DNA from: Methanobrevibacter sp.
GTDB lineage: Archaea; Methanobacteriota; Methanobacteria; Methanobacteriales; Methanobacteriaceae
Reading direction: 5' to 3'
Length of the DNA: 64,000 nucleotides
Assembly: GCF_015062985.1 (NCBI RefSeq)
Contig: NZ_SUTI01000006.1
Coordinates: forward strand, 1-64,000
Shown: piece by piece, positions 9,573-18,392 of the stretch
Layout: each line of letters begins with the position of its first letter
Numbering within the stretch: position 1 is the first letter of the stretch
Notes under the pieces: model-generated
Databases searched by the model: none
Told to the model about the DNA's origin: nothing
What the model saw: only the letters and a program-made list of their open reading frames with translations
Program-made: the position numbers and the translations under genes

Positions 9573-10217
9573 TTATAAAAATCCTTTAAAGAAATTCAAA
9601 CCGTCATCGGAACCGAATATTTTCTCACAGGCCCTTTCAGGGTGAGGCATCATTGCACATACAAGTCCTGATTCGTCGCATACGCTTGTAATAGCTTCCA
9701 TGGATCCGTTCGGGTTTTTACCTTCGAATTGTAAAACGATTTGGTCCTGGTCTTTCAATAAATCAATGTCTTCAGTGTAAAACCTTCCTTCAGCATGAGC
9801 TATCGGAAGTGCAATGCTCTGATTGTTTTTGAATGCCTTGGTAAATGGGGTTCTGTTTGTTGCGACTTTCAGGTCAACCCATTCACAGTTGAATTTAGGA
9901 TTTTCATTTGTAATGAAAATACCCGGAACAAGACCAATTTCACCTAAAATCTGAGCACCATTACAGATTCCCAAAACCGGTTTTTCCTCTTTCACCAATT
10001 CTTTAATACCATCAATTACAGGTGTGATGGATGCCATTGCACCCGCTCTCAAGTAATCTCCATATGAAAAACCGCCAGGAATAACGATGCCATCGAAATC
10101 TGTTAATTTTTCTTCGCTCCACCAGATATATTCCGGTGTAAGGCCTGCCAATTCAATAGCCTGTGCAACATCTCTGTCACAGTTGGTTCCCGGAAATCTT
10201 ATTACTCCAATTTTCAT
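9573..10217 (-). CDS. purQ: Phosphoribosylformylglycinamidine synthase, glutaminase subunit
   Basis: Supplies ammonia from glutamine to PurL in the fourth step of purine synthesis. It is a class I amidotransferase: nucleophile Cys in GICNGAQIL near residue 85, and the catalytic His/Glu pair in [14 protein letters not shown] near 193. The N-terminus [15 protein letters not shown] is characteristic. At 214 residues it is complete, with purS directly upstream, matching the small-PurL/PurQ/PurS system of archaea and Gram-positives. Confidence 0.97.
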   Translation of the reverse strand: MKIGVIRFPGTNCDRDVAQAIELAGLTPEYIWWSEEKLTDFDGIVIPGGFSYGDYLRAGAMASITPVIDGIKELVKEEKPVLGICNGAQILGEIGLVPGIFITNENPKFNCEWVDLKVATNRTPFTKAFKNNQSIALPIAHAEGRFYTEDIDLLKDQDQIVLQFEGKNPNGSMEAITSVCDESGLVCAMMPHPERACEKIFGSDDGLNFFKGFL

Positions 10218-10226
10218 TTTCTACAC

Positions 10227-10493
10227 CTATTTACCGCAAGCCATATTCTGTGGAATAACATTGATCTTATAATCATGAATCACTGGATTACACAGTAATC
10301 TTTCACACATGTCCACTACATTTGCCCTTATTGCTTCACGGTCTTCTCCTTCCATTTGGAATTTGATAATTTCAACGGTTTTTACGTTGTTTACATCATA
10401 ACCAAGCAATTCAAGAGATCTTTCAATTGTAGTAGCTTCAGGATTTAACATACCGCTTTTTAAAGATATTTTAACTTCAATATCAAATAACAT
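10227..10493 (-). CDS. purS: Phosphoribosylformylglycinamidine synthase subunit PurS
   Basis: An 88-residue bridging subunit that holds PurQ and PurL together. It shows the family start (FDIEVKISLKSGMLNPEATTIERSLELLGY) and the C-terminal CERLLCNPVIHDY segment. The ATG abuts the purC stop, and its Shine-Dalgarno GGTGAT lies inside the last codons of purC, a sign of translational coupling. Confidence 0.97.
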   Translation of the reverse strand: MLFDIEVKISLKSGMLNPEATTIERSLELLGYDVNNVKTVEIIKFQMEGEDREAIRANVVDMCERLLCNPVIHDYKINVIPQNMACGK

Positions 10494-11222
10494 CTAAATC
10501 ACCTTTTCATCATCTGGAATAATTCTATTATAAACTTCTATATAAGCATCCATAACTTCATTATCTTTTCCTTTTCTGAATAATTCCTTATCCAGCATGT
10601 CTAAAGTTTCGCTGTCCCATAATCTGCATCCATCTGGAGAAATTTCATCACCCAAAAGGATATTTCCATCTTTATCCTTACCGAATTCAATTTTAAAATC
10701 AACTAGAATAATGCCTGATTCCTTTAAGAATTTTCTTAGGATTTCATTGATTTTTAATGCCTTTTCAGTTAGAATGTCAATTTCTTCTTGAGTAGCTATT
10801 CCTAAAGCCTTGATAATTGAATCGTTTAGCATAGGATCATGGTATTCATCATCTTTATAGTCCATTTCAACAATAGGAGGTTCTAATCTTGTACCGTCTG
10901 CAATAGGATATTTACGTATTAAACTTCCAGTAGCAATGTTTCTAATGATGACTTCAATAGGAATCATCTCAAGTTTCTTTGCAATCATGACGTTAGGCTC
11001 AGGAAGGTCAACGAATTGTGTCTCAATACCATTTTCCTCCAATACCTTAAATATTTTAGCGGAAATAACGGCATTGTAAGCACCCTTATTTTCCATAACC
11101 TCTTTTCTTTCACCGTCGCCGGCGGTCATATCATCCCTAAACTCAATAATGACTTCATCATCATTAGTGGAATTGTATACGCTTTTTACTTTACCGCAAT
11201 TAATTAACTCTTTTTTGTCCAT
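10494..11222 (-). CDS. purC: SAICAR synthetase
   Basis: Joins aspartate to CAIR in purine synthesis. It is a 242-residue ATP-grasp-like enzyme with the family motifs GKVKSVY, FRDDMTAGDG (near residues 28-37), RNIATGSL, and the LVDFKIEFG...GDEISPDGCRLW region near 180-205. It is first in the five-gene operon. A TATA-like TTTTTATATAAT lies about 45 bases upstream. Confidence 0.97.
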   Translation of the reverse strand: MDKKELINCGKVKSVYNSTNDDEVIIEFRDDMTAGDGERKEVMENKGAYNAVISAKIFKVLEENGIETQFVDLPEPNVMIAKKLEMIPIEVIIRNIATGSLIRKYPIADGTRLEPPIVEMDYKDDEYHDPMLNDSIIKALGIATQEEIDILTEKALKINEILRKFLKESGIILVDFKIEFGKDKDGNILLGDEISPDGCRLWDSETLDMLDKELFRKGKDNEVMDAYIEVYNRIIPDDEKVI

Positions 11223-11301
11223 GATATCAACAAAATTAAATTATTATAATATAATTTTTGGCTTTAATATTATATAAAAATAGTTAAAAAAATAAAAAAA
11301 G

Positions 11302-11320
11302 AAGGTAGTTTTAATACCTT
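11302..11320 (-). terminator. Hairpin terminator after the Ser-rich protein gene
   Basis: Minus-strand stem AAGGTA/TACCTT with a 7-base loop, followed by CTTTTTTTATTTTTTT. The stem sequence is the same as at the glmS terminator. Confidence 0.65.
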
Positions 11321-11332
11321 GATATGATTTGA

Positions 11333-11749
11333 TTATCCGTGCCCAATTTGAGCACCGGTTTCTGCATCATACTGGTCGAAATGACCGTCACTGTATGTCA
11401 CTTCATAATAATAGCTTCCGTCATCAAGCTGATGGTTATATTTCAATTCCCTGCTTTCAACATCACTGCTGGATGATGAAGATGAAGAGGATGAGGAAGA
11501 TGATGAAGATGGGGAAGACGAAGTGCCTGAAGATGAATGCTGAGTGCTTTCATCATTATCTCCATCGCTTTCGCTTGAAGCGTTATCTATTGTCGCATTT
11601 ATAGTGGTGGTGTTATTTGTAACGTTTTTTGTTGGAACAATAGGCTCTTTATAATTATTCATGGATGTAACCAACAAAGTCACACCTATAAGAAACAAGC
11701 ATATTATAATTGTTGTTATAATCAATTGAGTCCTGTTCATGATTTTCAC
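11333..11749 (-). CDS. Membrane-anchored Ser-rich protein with a PepSY-like C-terminal motif
   Basis: 138 residues: an N-terminal membrane segment (ITTIIICLFLIGVTLLV), an extracellular Thr/Asn linker, a run of 15 serines after a Ser/Asp stretch (about residues 55-97), and a C-terminal block YYYEVTYSDGHFDQYDAETG. That block is shared with the 59-residue product at 12098-12277. The serine tract is encoded by a GATGAAGATGAGG-like low-complexity stretch (complement, 11465-11520) that may slip in replication. Function is unknown. The motif resembles PepSY-type domains but this is not certain. Confidence 0.65.
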   Translation of the reverse strand: MKIMNRTQLIITTIIICLFLIGVTLLVTSMNNYKEPIVPTKNVTNNTTTINATIDNASSESDGDNDESTQHSSSGTSSSPSSSSSSSSSSSSSSSDVESRELKYNHQLDDGSYYYEVTYSDGHFDQYDAETGAQIGHG

Positions 11750-11808
11750 CTAATTATTAGATAGTATATTATCATTTAAAATAATTTTCCCATACGCCAA
11801 TATTGTGG

Positions 11809-12135
11809 CTATAACTCATTAATGTATTTCAGGTCATCCTTGGTTTGGCCAAATTTAACCCCATTTAACAGTCCGTTCGGAAGTTCGGACAATATTATAA
11901 CAGGATAGTCCTCCTTTGGCTTTATGAACATTGTATGAGTGACTTTCTTTCTTGTTTTGGCCACAATCCTATAATCATTGTTCTCTTTAGAAAAATCTCC
12001 GTTTAAAAAGACTTCATTGAAAGATTCCTCTAAAAGATAATCGGGAAATGATTCCTCAATTTCAAAATGAGTTAATATGTCTTTGAAAAGCATAGAATCA
12101 TTCCAAGCTAGGAAGCTTACTTTGGTCGGATTCAT
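11809..12135 (-). CDS. Unrecognised 108-residue protein, overlaps the preceding small gene
   Basis: No family recognised. The composition is protein-like (aromatic and acidic blocks EIEESFPDYLLEESFNEVF), and its ATG at 12135 lies inside the end of the upstream small gene in another frame (38-bp overlap). No Shine-Dalgarno match precedes this ATG, and its frame has a stop only about five codons before it. It may be translated by coupling, or may be the downstream half of a gene split by a frameshift from 12098-12277. Confidence 0.45.
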   Translation of the reverse strand: MNPTKVSFLAWNDSMLFKDILTHFEIEESFPDYLLEESFNEVFLNGDFSKENNDYRIVAKTRKKVTHTMFIKPKEDYPVIILSELPNGLLNGVKFGQTKDDLKYINEL

Positions 12136-12277
12136 ATGATGAACCGATTAATTCGCCGGTTTCCACATCAAATTGGCGGAATCCACCGTCCTTATAGGTA
12201 ACTTCACGGTAGTATCCTTCACCATTTTGTTCATTAAATTTAACTTCTTCTTTTACCACATCATTATCTGATGCCAT
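12098..12277 (-). CDS. Small PepSY-like protein (59 residues)
   Basis: Starts MASDNDVVKEE at 12277 with a strong Shine-Dalgarno AGAGGTGAT 5 bases before the ATG. Its core GYYREVTYKDGGFRQFDVETGELIG aligns with the C-terminal block of the membrane-anchored protein at 11333-11749: Y-Y-x-E-V-T-Y-x-D-G-x-F-x-Q-[YF]-D-x-E-T-G is shared. It has no signal peptide, so it should be cytosolic. It ends with TGA at 12098 inside the next gene. Function is unknown. Confidence 0.6.
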   Translation of the reverse strand: MASDNDVVKEEVKFNEQNGEGYYREVTYKDGGFRQFDVETGELIGSSYESDQSKLPSLE

Positions 12278-12625
12278 ATTATCACCTCTATTAGTTAAAT
12301 TATCGATTTAAACAGAGTTTTTGTATAACTCACTATGTTCATTAAATTATGAATAAGGCCATTTAAATACTTTTCTAAAATTATCCGGAATATCTTAAAC
12401 TTTCGGCAATGCCCAATATGAAAATAATATTACTTTCAAGATTCACCACCTCAAAGTCCAAATAAAATAAACAAACAATTAAAAAATTATAAAAATAATA
12501 ATATATATTTATACAATCAATCTAAATATGAATATGAATAAATTTATTTCTTTATTAATCAAAAGATATTTTAAAAACTATTCTTCTATTACTTTTATAT
12601 AGACTATGGATAAATATTATAAAAT
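12278..12625. other. 348-bp AT-rich intergenic region
   Basis: Divergent promoter space. I find no structured RNA and no further frame with a ribosome binding site. The only clear signal is a TATA box TTTTATATAG at 12593-12602 for the plus-strand small membrane protein, spaced so that transcription would start at or just before its ATG. Confidence 0.5.
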
Positions 12626-12829
12626 ATGAACACAAAGGATATCGCGATTATTTTGATATTGCTGCTGGCCGTTTTGGGGCTGATTATTGGTGCTTACTAC
12701 ACTGAATCAGTCAATGACAGTGCAAACACCACTAATAATGGAAAAATAGATTATAATAACTCAAGCAATGTAATTACAATCGACATAGAACCCCAACTAA
12801 AAAATGAAAGTTCCATTGCCAATTCCTGA
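12626..12829 (+). CDS. Small single-pass membrane or secreted protein
   Basis: 67 residues: a charged MNTKD start, one hydrophobic helix (IAIILILLLAVLGLIIGAYY), then a polar Asn/Ser-rich external tail. There is no Shine-Dalgarno site, but the TATA box ends about 24 bases before the ATG, as expected for a leaderless archaeal mRNA. Family and function are unknown. The layout (helix plus short Asn-rich tail) resembles the anchored Ser-rich protein nearby. Confidence 0.5.
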   Translation: MNTKDIAIILILLLAVLGLIIGAYYTESVNDSANTTNNGKIDYNNSSNVITIDIEPQLKNESSIANS

Positions 12830-12858
12830 ACTAAAATAAATAAAAAAAATAAAAGAGA

Positions 12859-12880
12859 TGCTATAGCTTTTGCTATAACA
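12859..12880 (-). terminator. Hairpin terminator of the SNF transporter
   Basis: A 9-bp stem (one G-T pair) around an AAAA loop, followed on the minus strand by TCTCTTTTATTTTTTTT. It begins one base after the transporter stop. Confidence 0.75.
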
Positions 12881-12881
12881 C

Positions 12882-14369
12882 TCATACCCTTTCTTCAACA
12901 TCATCCCAATCAGGGTTTTTGGCAGGACGGAATGTGAATATAAAGGTTGCAGCCAGAAGAATTGCCGCAACAATAATTGTGAATACAGTCTGATCGAATG
13001 TTGAAGTTTTTATTACATCAATCAATCCGCCAATCCAAATAATTGAAATGAATAATGGAAGGATATATTTGACAATTACAATCCACCATTTCCCCAATTT
13101 GATAGTTTTACTTCTAGAATTTAAAAAATCAATTAGTTTATCTGCTTCAAATACCCATGCAAATACAATACACTCCAGGATAACACCGAACAGAAGTGCA
13201 ATCTGGTTGATGAACGTATCCACATATCCGAGTACTGATCCACCATAAGAGGTCGCATAAATCATAGAGACAATAGCACCGAAAATAATCAGTATTGTCA
13301 TTGTCTTGGATCTTGTGTACCCAAACTTGTTTTGAATTGAAAAAGACAATGGTTCGATTGTGGACAATATGCTTGTAAGACCTGCAAGATATACAGTCAG
13401 GAAGAACAGAGGTCCTAAAATGTAAGCCCACTGACCCAGCACATTGAATACAGTAGGATATGCAACGAATACAAGTCCTGTTCCCTGAGTTACAAGTTCT
13501 GATACTGCAGTTCCGGACTGCATTGACATGTAGCCTAAAATTGAAAATACTCCTAAAGCTGCGAAGTTTTCAAAAAGGGAGTTTGCAAGAACAATTGAAA
13601 TGGTATTTGTAATCAGATCAGCATCATCCTTTGTGTAACTTGCATATGTGAAAGCTATTGACATTCCCAAACTCAGTGAGAAAACTATTTGTCCAAATGC
13701 CGCCATCCAAATCTCAAAGTGTGTCAGAAGTGACCAGTCAGGGTTGAATAGTTCCGCAAGACCTATTGAAGCCCCAGGCAAAGTCAGTGAAAAGCCAACA
13801 ATGACCACCATAATTACAAACAATGCAGGCACTAAAACTCTTGAAACCTTACCCAGACCCTCTTCAAGATCTTTGTGAGATATAAACCAGATAATTACCC
13901 AACCTACAAGCATTGCAACAGCAATGATTGGAATGAAATGCAATAAACCTGATATGGAGTCACTTGACTGCAGAAGAGTGGTTGCAAAGAATGCATCCGG
14001 ATTTGCACCCCATCCCTTGGTGAAACTCAAAATCATATAGATTCCATCCCAGCCCAGAATAGCTGAGTAATAAATCATAATCATAAAAACCGCAACCGGC
14101 AAAAGCCAGCCTAAAAATTCCCAATTGGAGTGAATCTTTCTAATCGCCTTTGGAAAAGAAGATTTGAAATTGTATCCTACACCATATTCCAAAATCAAAA
14201 ACGGAATTCCCATCAAAAGAATCGCCACAATATAAGGGATGTAAAATGCTCCCCCACCATTTGAATAAAGCACATAAGGATATCTCCAAATGTTTCCAAG
14301 TCCAACGGCAGAACCTATCATTGCGAGGATAAATGACAAGTTGCTGCCCCATTCATTTTTATCTGCCAT
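12882..14369 (-). CDS. Sodium-dependent transporter, neurotransmitter:sodium symporter (SNF) family
   Basis: Sodium-coupled importer of an amino acid or similar small amine. The N-terminus WGSNLSFILAMIGSAVGLGNIWRYPYVLYSNGGGAF is the NSS signature: TM1 with the sodium and substrate site, then the conserved WRFPY-type motif. About 11-12 membrane helices follow over 495 residues, consistent with the prokaryotic short form. The substrate cannot be told from sequence. It is monocistronic, with its own terminator. Confidence 0.93.
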   Translation of the reverse strand: MADKNEWGSNLSFILAMIGSAVGLGNIWRYPYVLYSNGGGAFYIPYIVAILLMGIPFLILEYGVGYNFKSSFPKAIRKIHSNWEFLGWLLPVAVFMIMIYYSAILGWDGIYMILSFTKGWGANPDAFFATTLLQSSDSISGLLHFIPIIAVAMLVGWVIIWFISHKDLEEGLGKVSRVLVPALFVIMVVIVGFSLTLPGASIGLAELFNPDWSLLTHFEIWMAAFGQIVFSLSLGMSIAFTYASYTKDDADLITNTISIVLANSLFENFAALGVFSILGYMSMQSGTAVSELVTQGTGLVFVAYPTVFNVLGQWAYILGPLFFLTVYLAGLTSILSTIEPLSFSIQNKFGYTRSKTMTILIIFGAIVSMIYATSYGGSVLGYVDTFINQIALLFGVILECIVFAWVFEADKLIDFLNSRSKTIKLGKWWIVIVKYILPLFISIIWIGGLIDVIKTSTFDQTVFTIIVAAILLAATFIFTFRPAKNPDWDDVEERV

Positions 14370-14458
14370 AATTTCCCATTTTCCTTTTTAATTATTAGTC
14401 ACATTTTTGTAATCAAAGTATTAAATAAGTTACTTTTTTAAAAAAATAAGTATGATTT

Positions 14459-15289
14459 TCAATATTTTCCAAAATCAATGAAATCAATTGGATGGTTATA
14501 TCTTTCATCCTCCGGAGGCAACTGCATATAATCGCCATATAACTCAGTTAAGATTTTATCATAATCTTTGGGGACATTGACATAAACATCTTCAAATTTG
14601 ACTTTTTCAACTTCCCTAAAATCCTTTTTATCATATATTAATGGATATTCATGCGCCATTGCGGAAATGTCAAATATCCTCTCGGCATTCACATCAGCAT
14701 ATTTGCTTAAGAATCTTAAACATCTTTTATTAATTTTGGTCGGATTCAATCCTAAAAGATTCAATATATGATATGCAGTATGAGAAAGTGCCTTAGAAAG
14801 AAACGGCAAATCATCCAACCTCATAGCTGACATTAACAACAGGCGGTTGTATAAAAATGCCTTCTTAAGCTGGTAAGACTGTTTGGACTCATTTCCGGTC
14901 AAGTCATCCAACACAAAAATATCTATGTTGAAACCGATGTCAAAATTAAGCTGTGATGCCCATTCTTCTTCAAATCTGGTATCTTTAAGAGATAATTTGG
15001 CAAACAGATAAGGATAACCGGCATGTGATTCCACAGATAACAATTCATATTTTTCATTGGATGAAAACAGTTTTTTGAATCTTTCAAAATCATCCCTTAG
15101 CATGCACACATCCAAATCATCATCCCACGGAATAAAGCCATTGTGCCTTATTGTCCCTAAGAGGGAACCTGCATACATGAAATATGTAATGTCATTCTCA
15201 TCACAAAAGCTGATCAAATCCTTTAGAATCATCAGTTCAACATCATGAATGTGATTTAAAGTTTCGTCATCGTATTCTTTTAGTTTCAC
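14459..15289 (-). CDS. licD: LicD-family phosphotransferase (phosphonate operon end)
   Basis: LicD enzymes move a phospho-alcohol group such as phosphocholine from its CDP carrier to a glycan. This 276-residue protein has the family core YAGSLLGTIRHNGFIPWDDDLDV (residues 41-63) with the catalytic DDDLD acids. GTG start at 15289 after AGTGATT; the paralog at 21581 begins equivalently. It is the last gene of the phosphonate operon, 7 bases after phosphonopyruvate decarboxylase. In this context I infer that it attaches a cytidylyl-activated phosphonate to a surface glycan. Confidence 0.85.
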   Translation of the reverse strand: MKLKEYDDETLNHIHDVELMILKDLISFCDENDITYFMYAGSLLGTIRHNGFIPWDDDLDVCMLRDDFERFKKLFSSNEKYELLSVESHAGYPYLFAKLSLKDTRFEEEWASQLNFDIGFNIDIFVLDDLTGNESKQSYQLKKAFLYNRLLLMSAMRLDDLPFLSKALSHTAYHILNLLGLNPTKINKRCLRFLSKYADVNAERIFDISAMAHEYPLIYDKKDFREVEKVKFEDVYVNVPKDYDKILTELYGDYMQLPPEDERYNHPIDFIDFGKY

Positions 15290-15296
15290 ACAATCA

Positions 15297-16418
15297 CTAT
15301 TCTTTTTTAAGGAATTTCATAAAATTTTCTTTATTTTCAATTGCAGTTGTTGTCGGCCTTCCCAAATCCGCTCTGGAACCAATTGAAGACATGATTTCAA
15401 TGAATGAAAGTTCATCCCTTGACTTTGCCAATTTCAATTCCTCATCCAAATCGTCAAAGTTGTCAACTGAAACTGCATATGAATAGCCGCAGGATTCGGC
15501 AATATTAACCAAATCCATAGTTGAAGCTACTGTCGGCATTCCACCAACGGTTTCATGAGCTGCATTATTGATTACGATATGAACCATATTATCAGGATTC
15601 ACATTGCCTACAAGAGCCAATGAACCCATATGCATCAATGCCGCACCGTCACCGTCAATGCACCATACCTTTTTATCCGGCTTGTTTATGGCAACACCCA
15701 ATGCTATTGAAGATGAATGTCCCATTGAGCCTACAGTCAAGAAGTCATACTTATGCTCCTGACCGTTGGCTTCCCTTATCTCGAAAAGCTCGCGGCTTGC
15801 CTTTCCTGTTGTTGAAACAATCGGGTCCTCATCGGATACATTGACAATGTGTTCAATAATCTCTTCACGAATCATGTCATTGTCATTTTCATAAACTACT
15901 TTCTCATCATAGGTCAGGGCATTCTTTCGGATGACGAATGCAACGCTTTTTCCTGATTCAAGAATGTTCCTATATCCGGACATCACTTCTTCAAGCTCAT
16001 CTACGGTTGTATCCTCACCTATGACAAAGTTTTCAATATCCATCAAATCAAGCAAATCACATGTGATTTTGCCCTGATAAATATGCTGAGGCTCATCATG
16101 AACTCCCGGTTCGCCACGCCAACCGATGACAAAAATGGACGGAATCGCATAGACCTTGTCATTCAATAAGGATGCGACAGGATTGATGATATTTCCTTCA
16201 CCACTATTCTGCATATAAACGACAGGAACCTTGCCTGTAGCCAAATGATAACCTGCTGCAAGGGCGGTACAATTACCTTCATTGGCGGCTATCAGGTGAT
16301 GCTTTTCATCAATTCCATAATTGTTCATCAAATAGTTACATAATGCTTTTAGCTGTGAATCCGGAACGCCTGTGTAGAAGTCACAATCTAAAATTTCTAC
16401 AAAATCTTCAACTTTCAT
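15297..16418 (-). CDS. ppd: Phosphonopyruvate decarboxylase
   Basis: Thiamine-diphosphate enzyme that decarboxylates phosphonopyruvate to phosphonoacetaldehyde, making the uphill PEP mutase reaction irreversible. Diagnostic segments are ANEGNCTALAAGYHLATGK and QNSGEGNIINP near residues 45-75, WRGEPGVHDEPQHIYQG near 100-116, and the ThDP/metal motif GDGAALMHMGSLALVG...NNAAHETVGGMPT near 255-295. At 373 residues it is full length and single-chain. It lies 11 bases after the unassigned dehydrogenase. Confidence 0.94.
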   Translation of the reverse strand: MKVEDFVEILDCDFYTGVPDSQLKALCNYLMNNYGIDEKHHLIAANEGNCTALAAGYHLATGKVPVVYMQNSGEGNIINPVASLLNDKVYAIPSIFVIGWRGEPGVHDEPQHIYQGKITCDLLDLMDIENFVIGEDTTVDELEEVMSGYRNILESGKSVAFVIRKNALTYDEKVVYENDNDMIREEIIEHIVNVSDEDPIVSTTGKASRELFEIREANGQEHKYDFLTVGSMGHSSSIALGVAINKPDKKVWCIDGDGAALMHMGSLALVGNVNPDNMVHIVINNAAHETVGGMPTVASTMDLVNIAESCGYSYAVSVDNFDDLDEELKLAKSRDELSFIEIMSSIGSRADLGRPTTTAIENKENFMKFLKKE

Positions 16419-16429
16419 TGTGCCTAATC

Positions 16430-17611
16430 CTATTTATCTAATTGTGGAGTGATAATCTTCTCAATTAAAAACTCTGCGGTTTTTTCAATTTCATCATATT
16501 TAACTTCCTTAGGCAAGTCCTCACCGAATGCATCTTTTACTTTACTGATCAGGTCATCTGTATAGATTAATGTTGCATCACGGATATCTTCCACACCATC
16601 CAATGCCAGTGATTCGCGATTTGCCTTATCCATTTCATCAAAGCTGAATACGGACTCATCAATCCAAGAGGATATTTGACCATCCTTATAACCGACAATT
16701 ACAGGATATCCTCCGATATGGCCAAAGACTCCCGGTGCAAACACTTTCTGATTTTCACCTGTGCGGATTGCATCGATGACAGCGCTGATAATGCGGTAGT
16801 TACTTGAAGCGTTCATCATGTTCCTCTTTTGGTCAACAGGCATGCTGATGGAGCATCTGCTGAATATTTCATCATGAGGAATGTCCTGCTCTTCACCTTT
16901 GTAGTAGATTTTAAGCGGCAATTCGACTCCTTCTGTCTGGCCTTCCTTACTTATGCATACGTCGTGGAAGTGTGCTGCAGCAAAGTTAAAGTCGACATTC
17001 CAGAAATCGTCAACCCCTAAAATGTCCGCTACTGCAAATTTCATTCTAGGAATCAGGTGATTCAGGTTTCCGCTTCCAAAGTCGGGATATGCTTTTCCAG
17101 CGCTTTTGAGCCATGGAATGACAGCATCGGAATAGGAAGTGTTGATGACAACCGCATCGGTATCTGCCTTATCGCATGCTTCCATTATGTTTTTTGTAAA
17201 TCTGATTGATAACGGGGTCCAAATACCATAAGCCCTTACATTGCTCCAGGAGATGCTTCCGTACTTGAGTCCAGGATAAGCTCTGCTTGAGTTTACAATG
17301 AAATCAGGACTGTATTTGCTTATTGCCTTTTCGATTGATTCTATGTCGTTTAAATCAACGCCTGCTTCAATTTCAATTTGAGATTTGTTAACTTCACGAA
17401 TGAGACTTGCAACACGAACTATATTAACATCGGATTGCATTTTTTCCTGGTTTCTTCCAACAACGACTAATTTTATTGCAGGGTCGTTTTTACTTACTAA
17501 AAAGTCCAATAAATAGGTACCCACACTGCCTAAACCAATAATCATTATTGTAATTTCATCATCTTTTACATGTTTTTCCACTATTTTTAACCTTTCATCT
17601 AAAGTTTTCAT
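16430..17611 (-). CDS. NAD(P)-binding dehydrogenase of the phosphonate operon, reaction unassigned
   Basis: 393 residues. The Rossmann fingerprint IMIIGLGSVGTYLLDFL starts near residue 21, followed by VVVGRN. The middle part (NVDFNFAAAHFHDVCISKEGQTEG near residue 195) carries histidines and acids that could form an active site. It loosely resembles malate/saccharopine-type dehydrogenases, not the iron-type alcohol dehydrogenase usual for phosphonoacetaldehyde reduction, nor a 2-aminoethylphosphonate transaminase. Its place between the nucleotidyltransferase and ppd, and the lack of any other reductase or transaminase in the operon, make it a candidate phosphonoacetaldehyde-processing enzyme. 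That is inference. Confidence 0.6.
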   Translation of the reverse strand: MKTLDERLKIVEKHVKDDEITIMIIGLGSVGTYLLDFLVSKNDPAIKLVVVGRNQEKMQSDVNIVRVASLIREVNKSQIEIEAGVDLNDIESIEKAISKYSPDFIVNSSRAYPGLKYGSISWSNVRAYGIWTPLSIRFTKNIMEACDKADTDAVVINTSYSDAVIPWLKSAGKAYPDFGSGNLNHLIPRMKFAVADILGVDDFWNVDFNFAAAHFHDVCISKEGQTEGVELPLKIYYKGEEQDIPHDEIFSRCSISMPVDQKRNMMNASSNYRIISAVIDAIRTGENQKVFAPGVFGHIGGYPVIVGYKDGQISSWIDESVFSFDEMDKANRESLALDGVEDIRDATLIYTDDLISKVKDAFGEDLPKEVKYDEIEKTAEFLIEKIITPQLDK

Positions 17612-17612
17612 T

Positions 17613-18383
17613 TTATTTCTCCCAATAATCTTTAATAAATTGATAATCTTTACGGGTATTGCAGTTAACCCAATGATTCAATCCGATGATTTCAATATCA
17701 TCGGAATTTTCAATCAAATCGAAATACTTCTGGATAATGCCCAGGTTAGTGTCTTCGATAATGTTTTCATAGAAATTGTCATTGGCAATCTTCAACAGTT
17801 CCATGTCAGTGAACTTCCAGGTCTGGCCTGAATTGAAAATGGCCTTGAACTCTTCATCTATTGTCAAATTTCCATGGTCGCTGTTGAAGAGGTAATGATA
17901 CTCATCATTCTCATTCTGATACAGGACCACGGCCTTATTTGAATAGATCGGCTCATGATTATATGTCAAAACGTTTTTATCTGCATCAATAACCTTTGCA
18001 AATGATTCCTCATCTATATCCAAATCGCCTTCAACAAAAAGAATTTCCTCAATGTCTGAAAAATTGTCTAAAGCTTCCTTAACTCCAAGATATAAACTGT
18101 AACCTGAACTTAAATCACTGAAATGGTCGTTGTAGACAAGCAGAATCTTTTCCTTTAAATCCTCAGGAATTTCCGTTTCCAAATATTCCTCCAAATCAGA
18201 ATACTTATATCCTCCCACAACGATTATTTTATCATATGAATCCAATTTCTTAAGCATTTGATAGATTAAGGTGTTTTGAGGATTTCCTTCGCAATACAGG
18301 CATTTCAGCATTTTATTTTCTTCCGGAATATCCTTGTTGAATCTGCTGGAAACTCCGGCGACTGTGATAATAGAAACTTTCAA
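17613..18383 (-). CDS. Nucleotidyltransferase (LicC/PntC-like, probable CTP:phosphonate cytidylyltransferase)
   Basis: About 256 residues of the sugar-nucleotidyltransferase fold. It starts VSIITVAGVSSRFNKD, a variant of the GxGxRxxP loop, with Lys in ENKMLKC and the metal-binding VEGDLDI near residue 118. Start taken as TTG at 18383 because AGGTGA precedes it by five bases; GTG at 18392 is the alternative. LicC/PntC relatives make CDP-choline or CMP-aminoethylphosphonate. Next to PEP mutase and LicD, activation of a phosphonate with CTP is the likely role. Confidence 0.72.
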   Translation of the reverse strand: MKVSIITVAGVSSRFNKDIPEENKMLKCLYCEGNPQNTLIYQMLKKLDSYDKIIVVGGYKYSDLEEYLETEIPEDLKEKILLVYNDHFSDLSSGYSLYLGVKEALDNFSDIEEILFVEGDLDIDEESFAKVIDADKNVLTYNHEPIYSNKAVVLYQNENDEYHYLFNSDHGNLTIDEEFKAIFNSGQTWKFTDMELLKIANDNFYENIIEDTNLGIIQKYFDLIENSDDIEIIGLNHWVNCNTRKDYQFIKDYWEK

Positions 18384-18392
18384 ATCCTTCAC

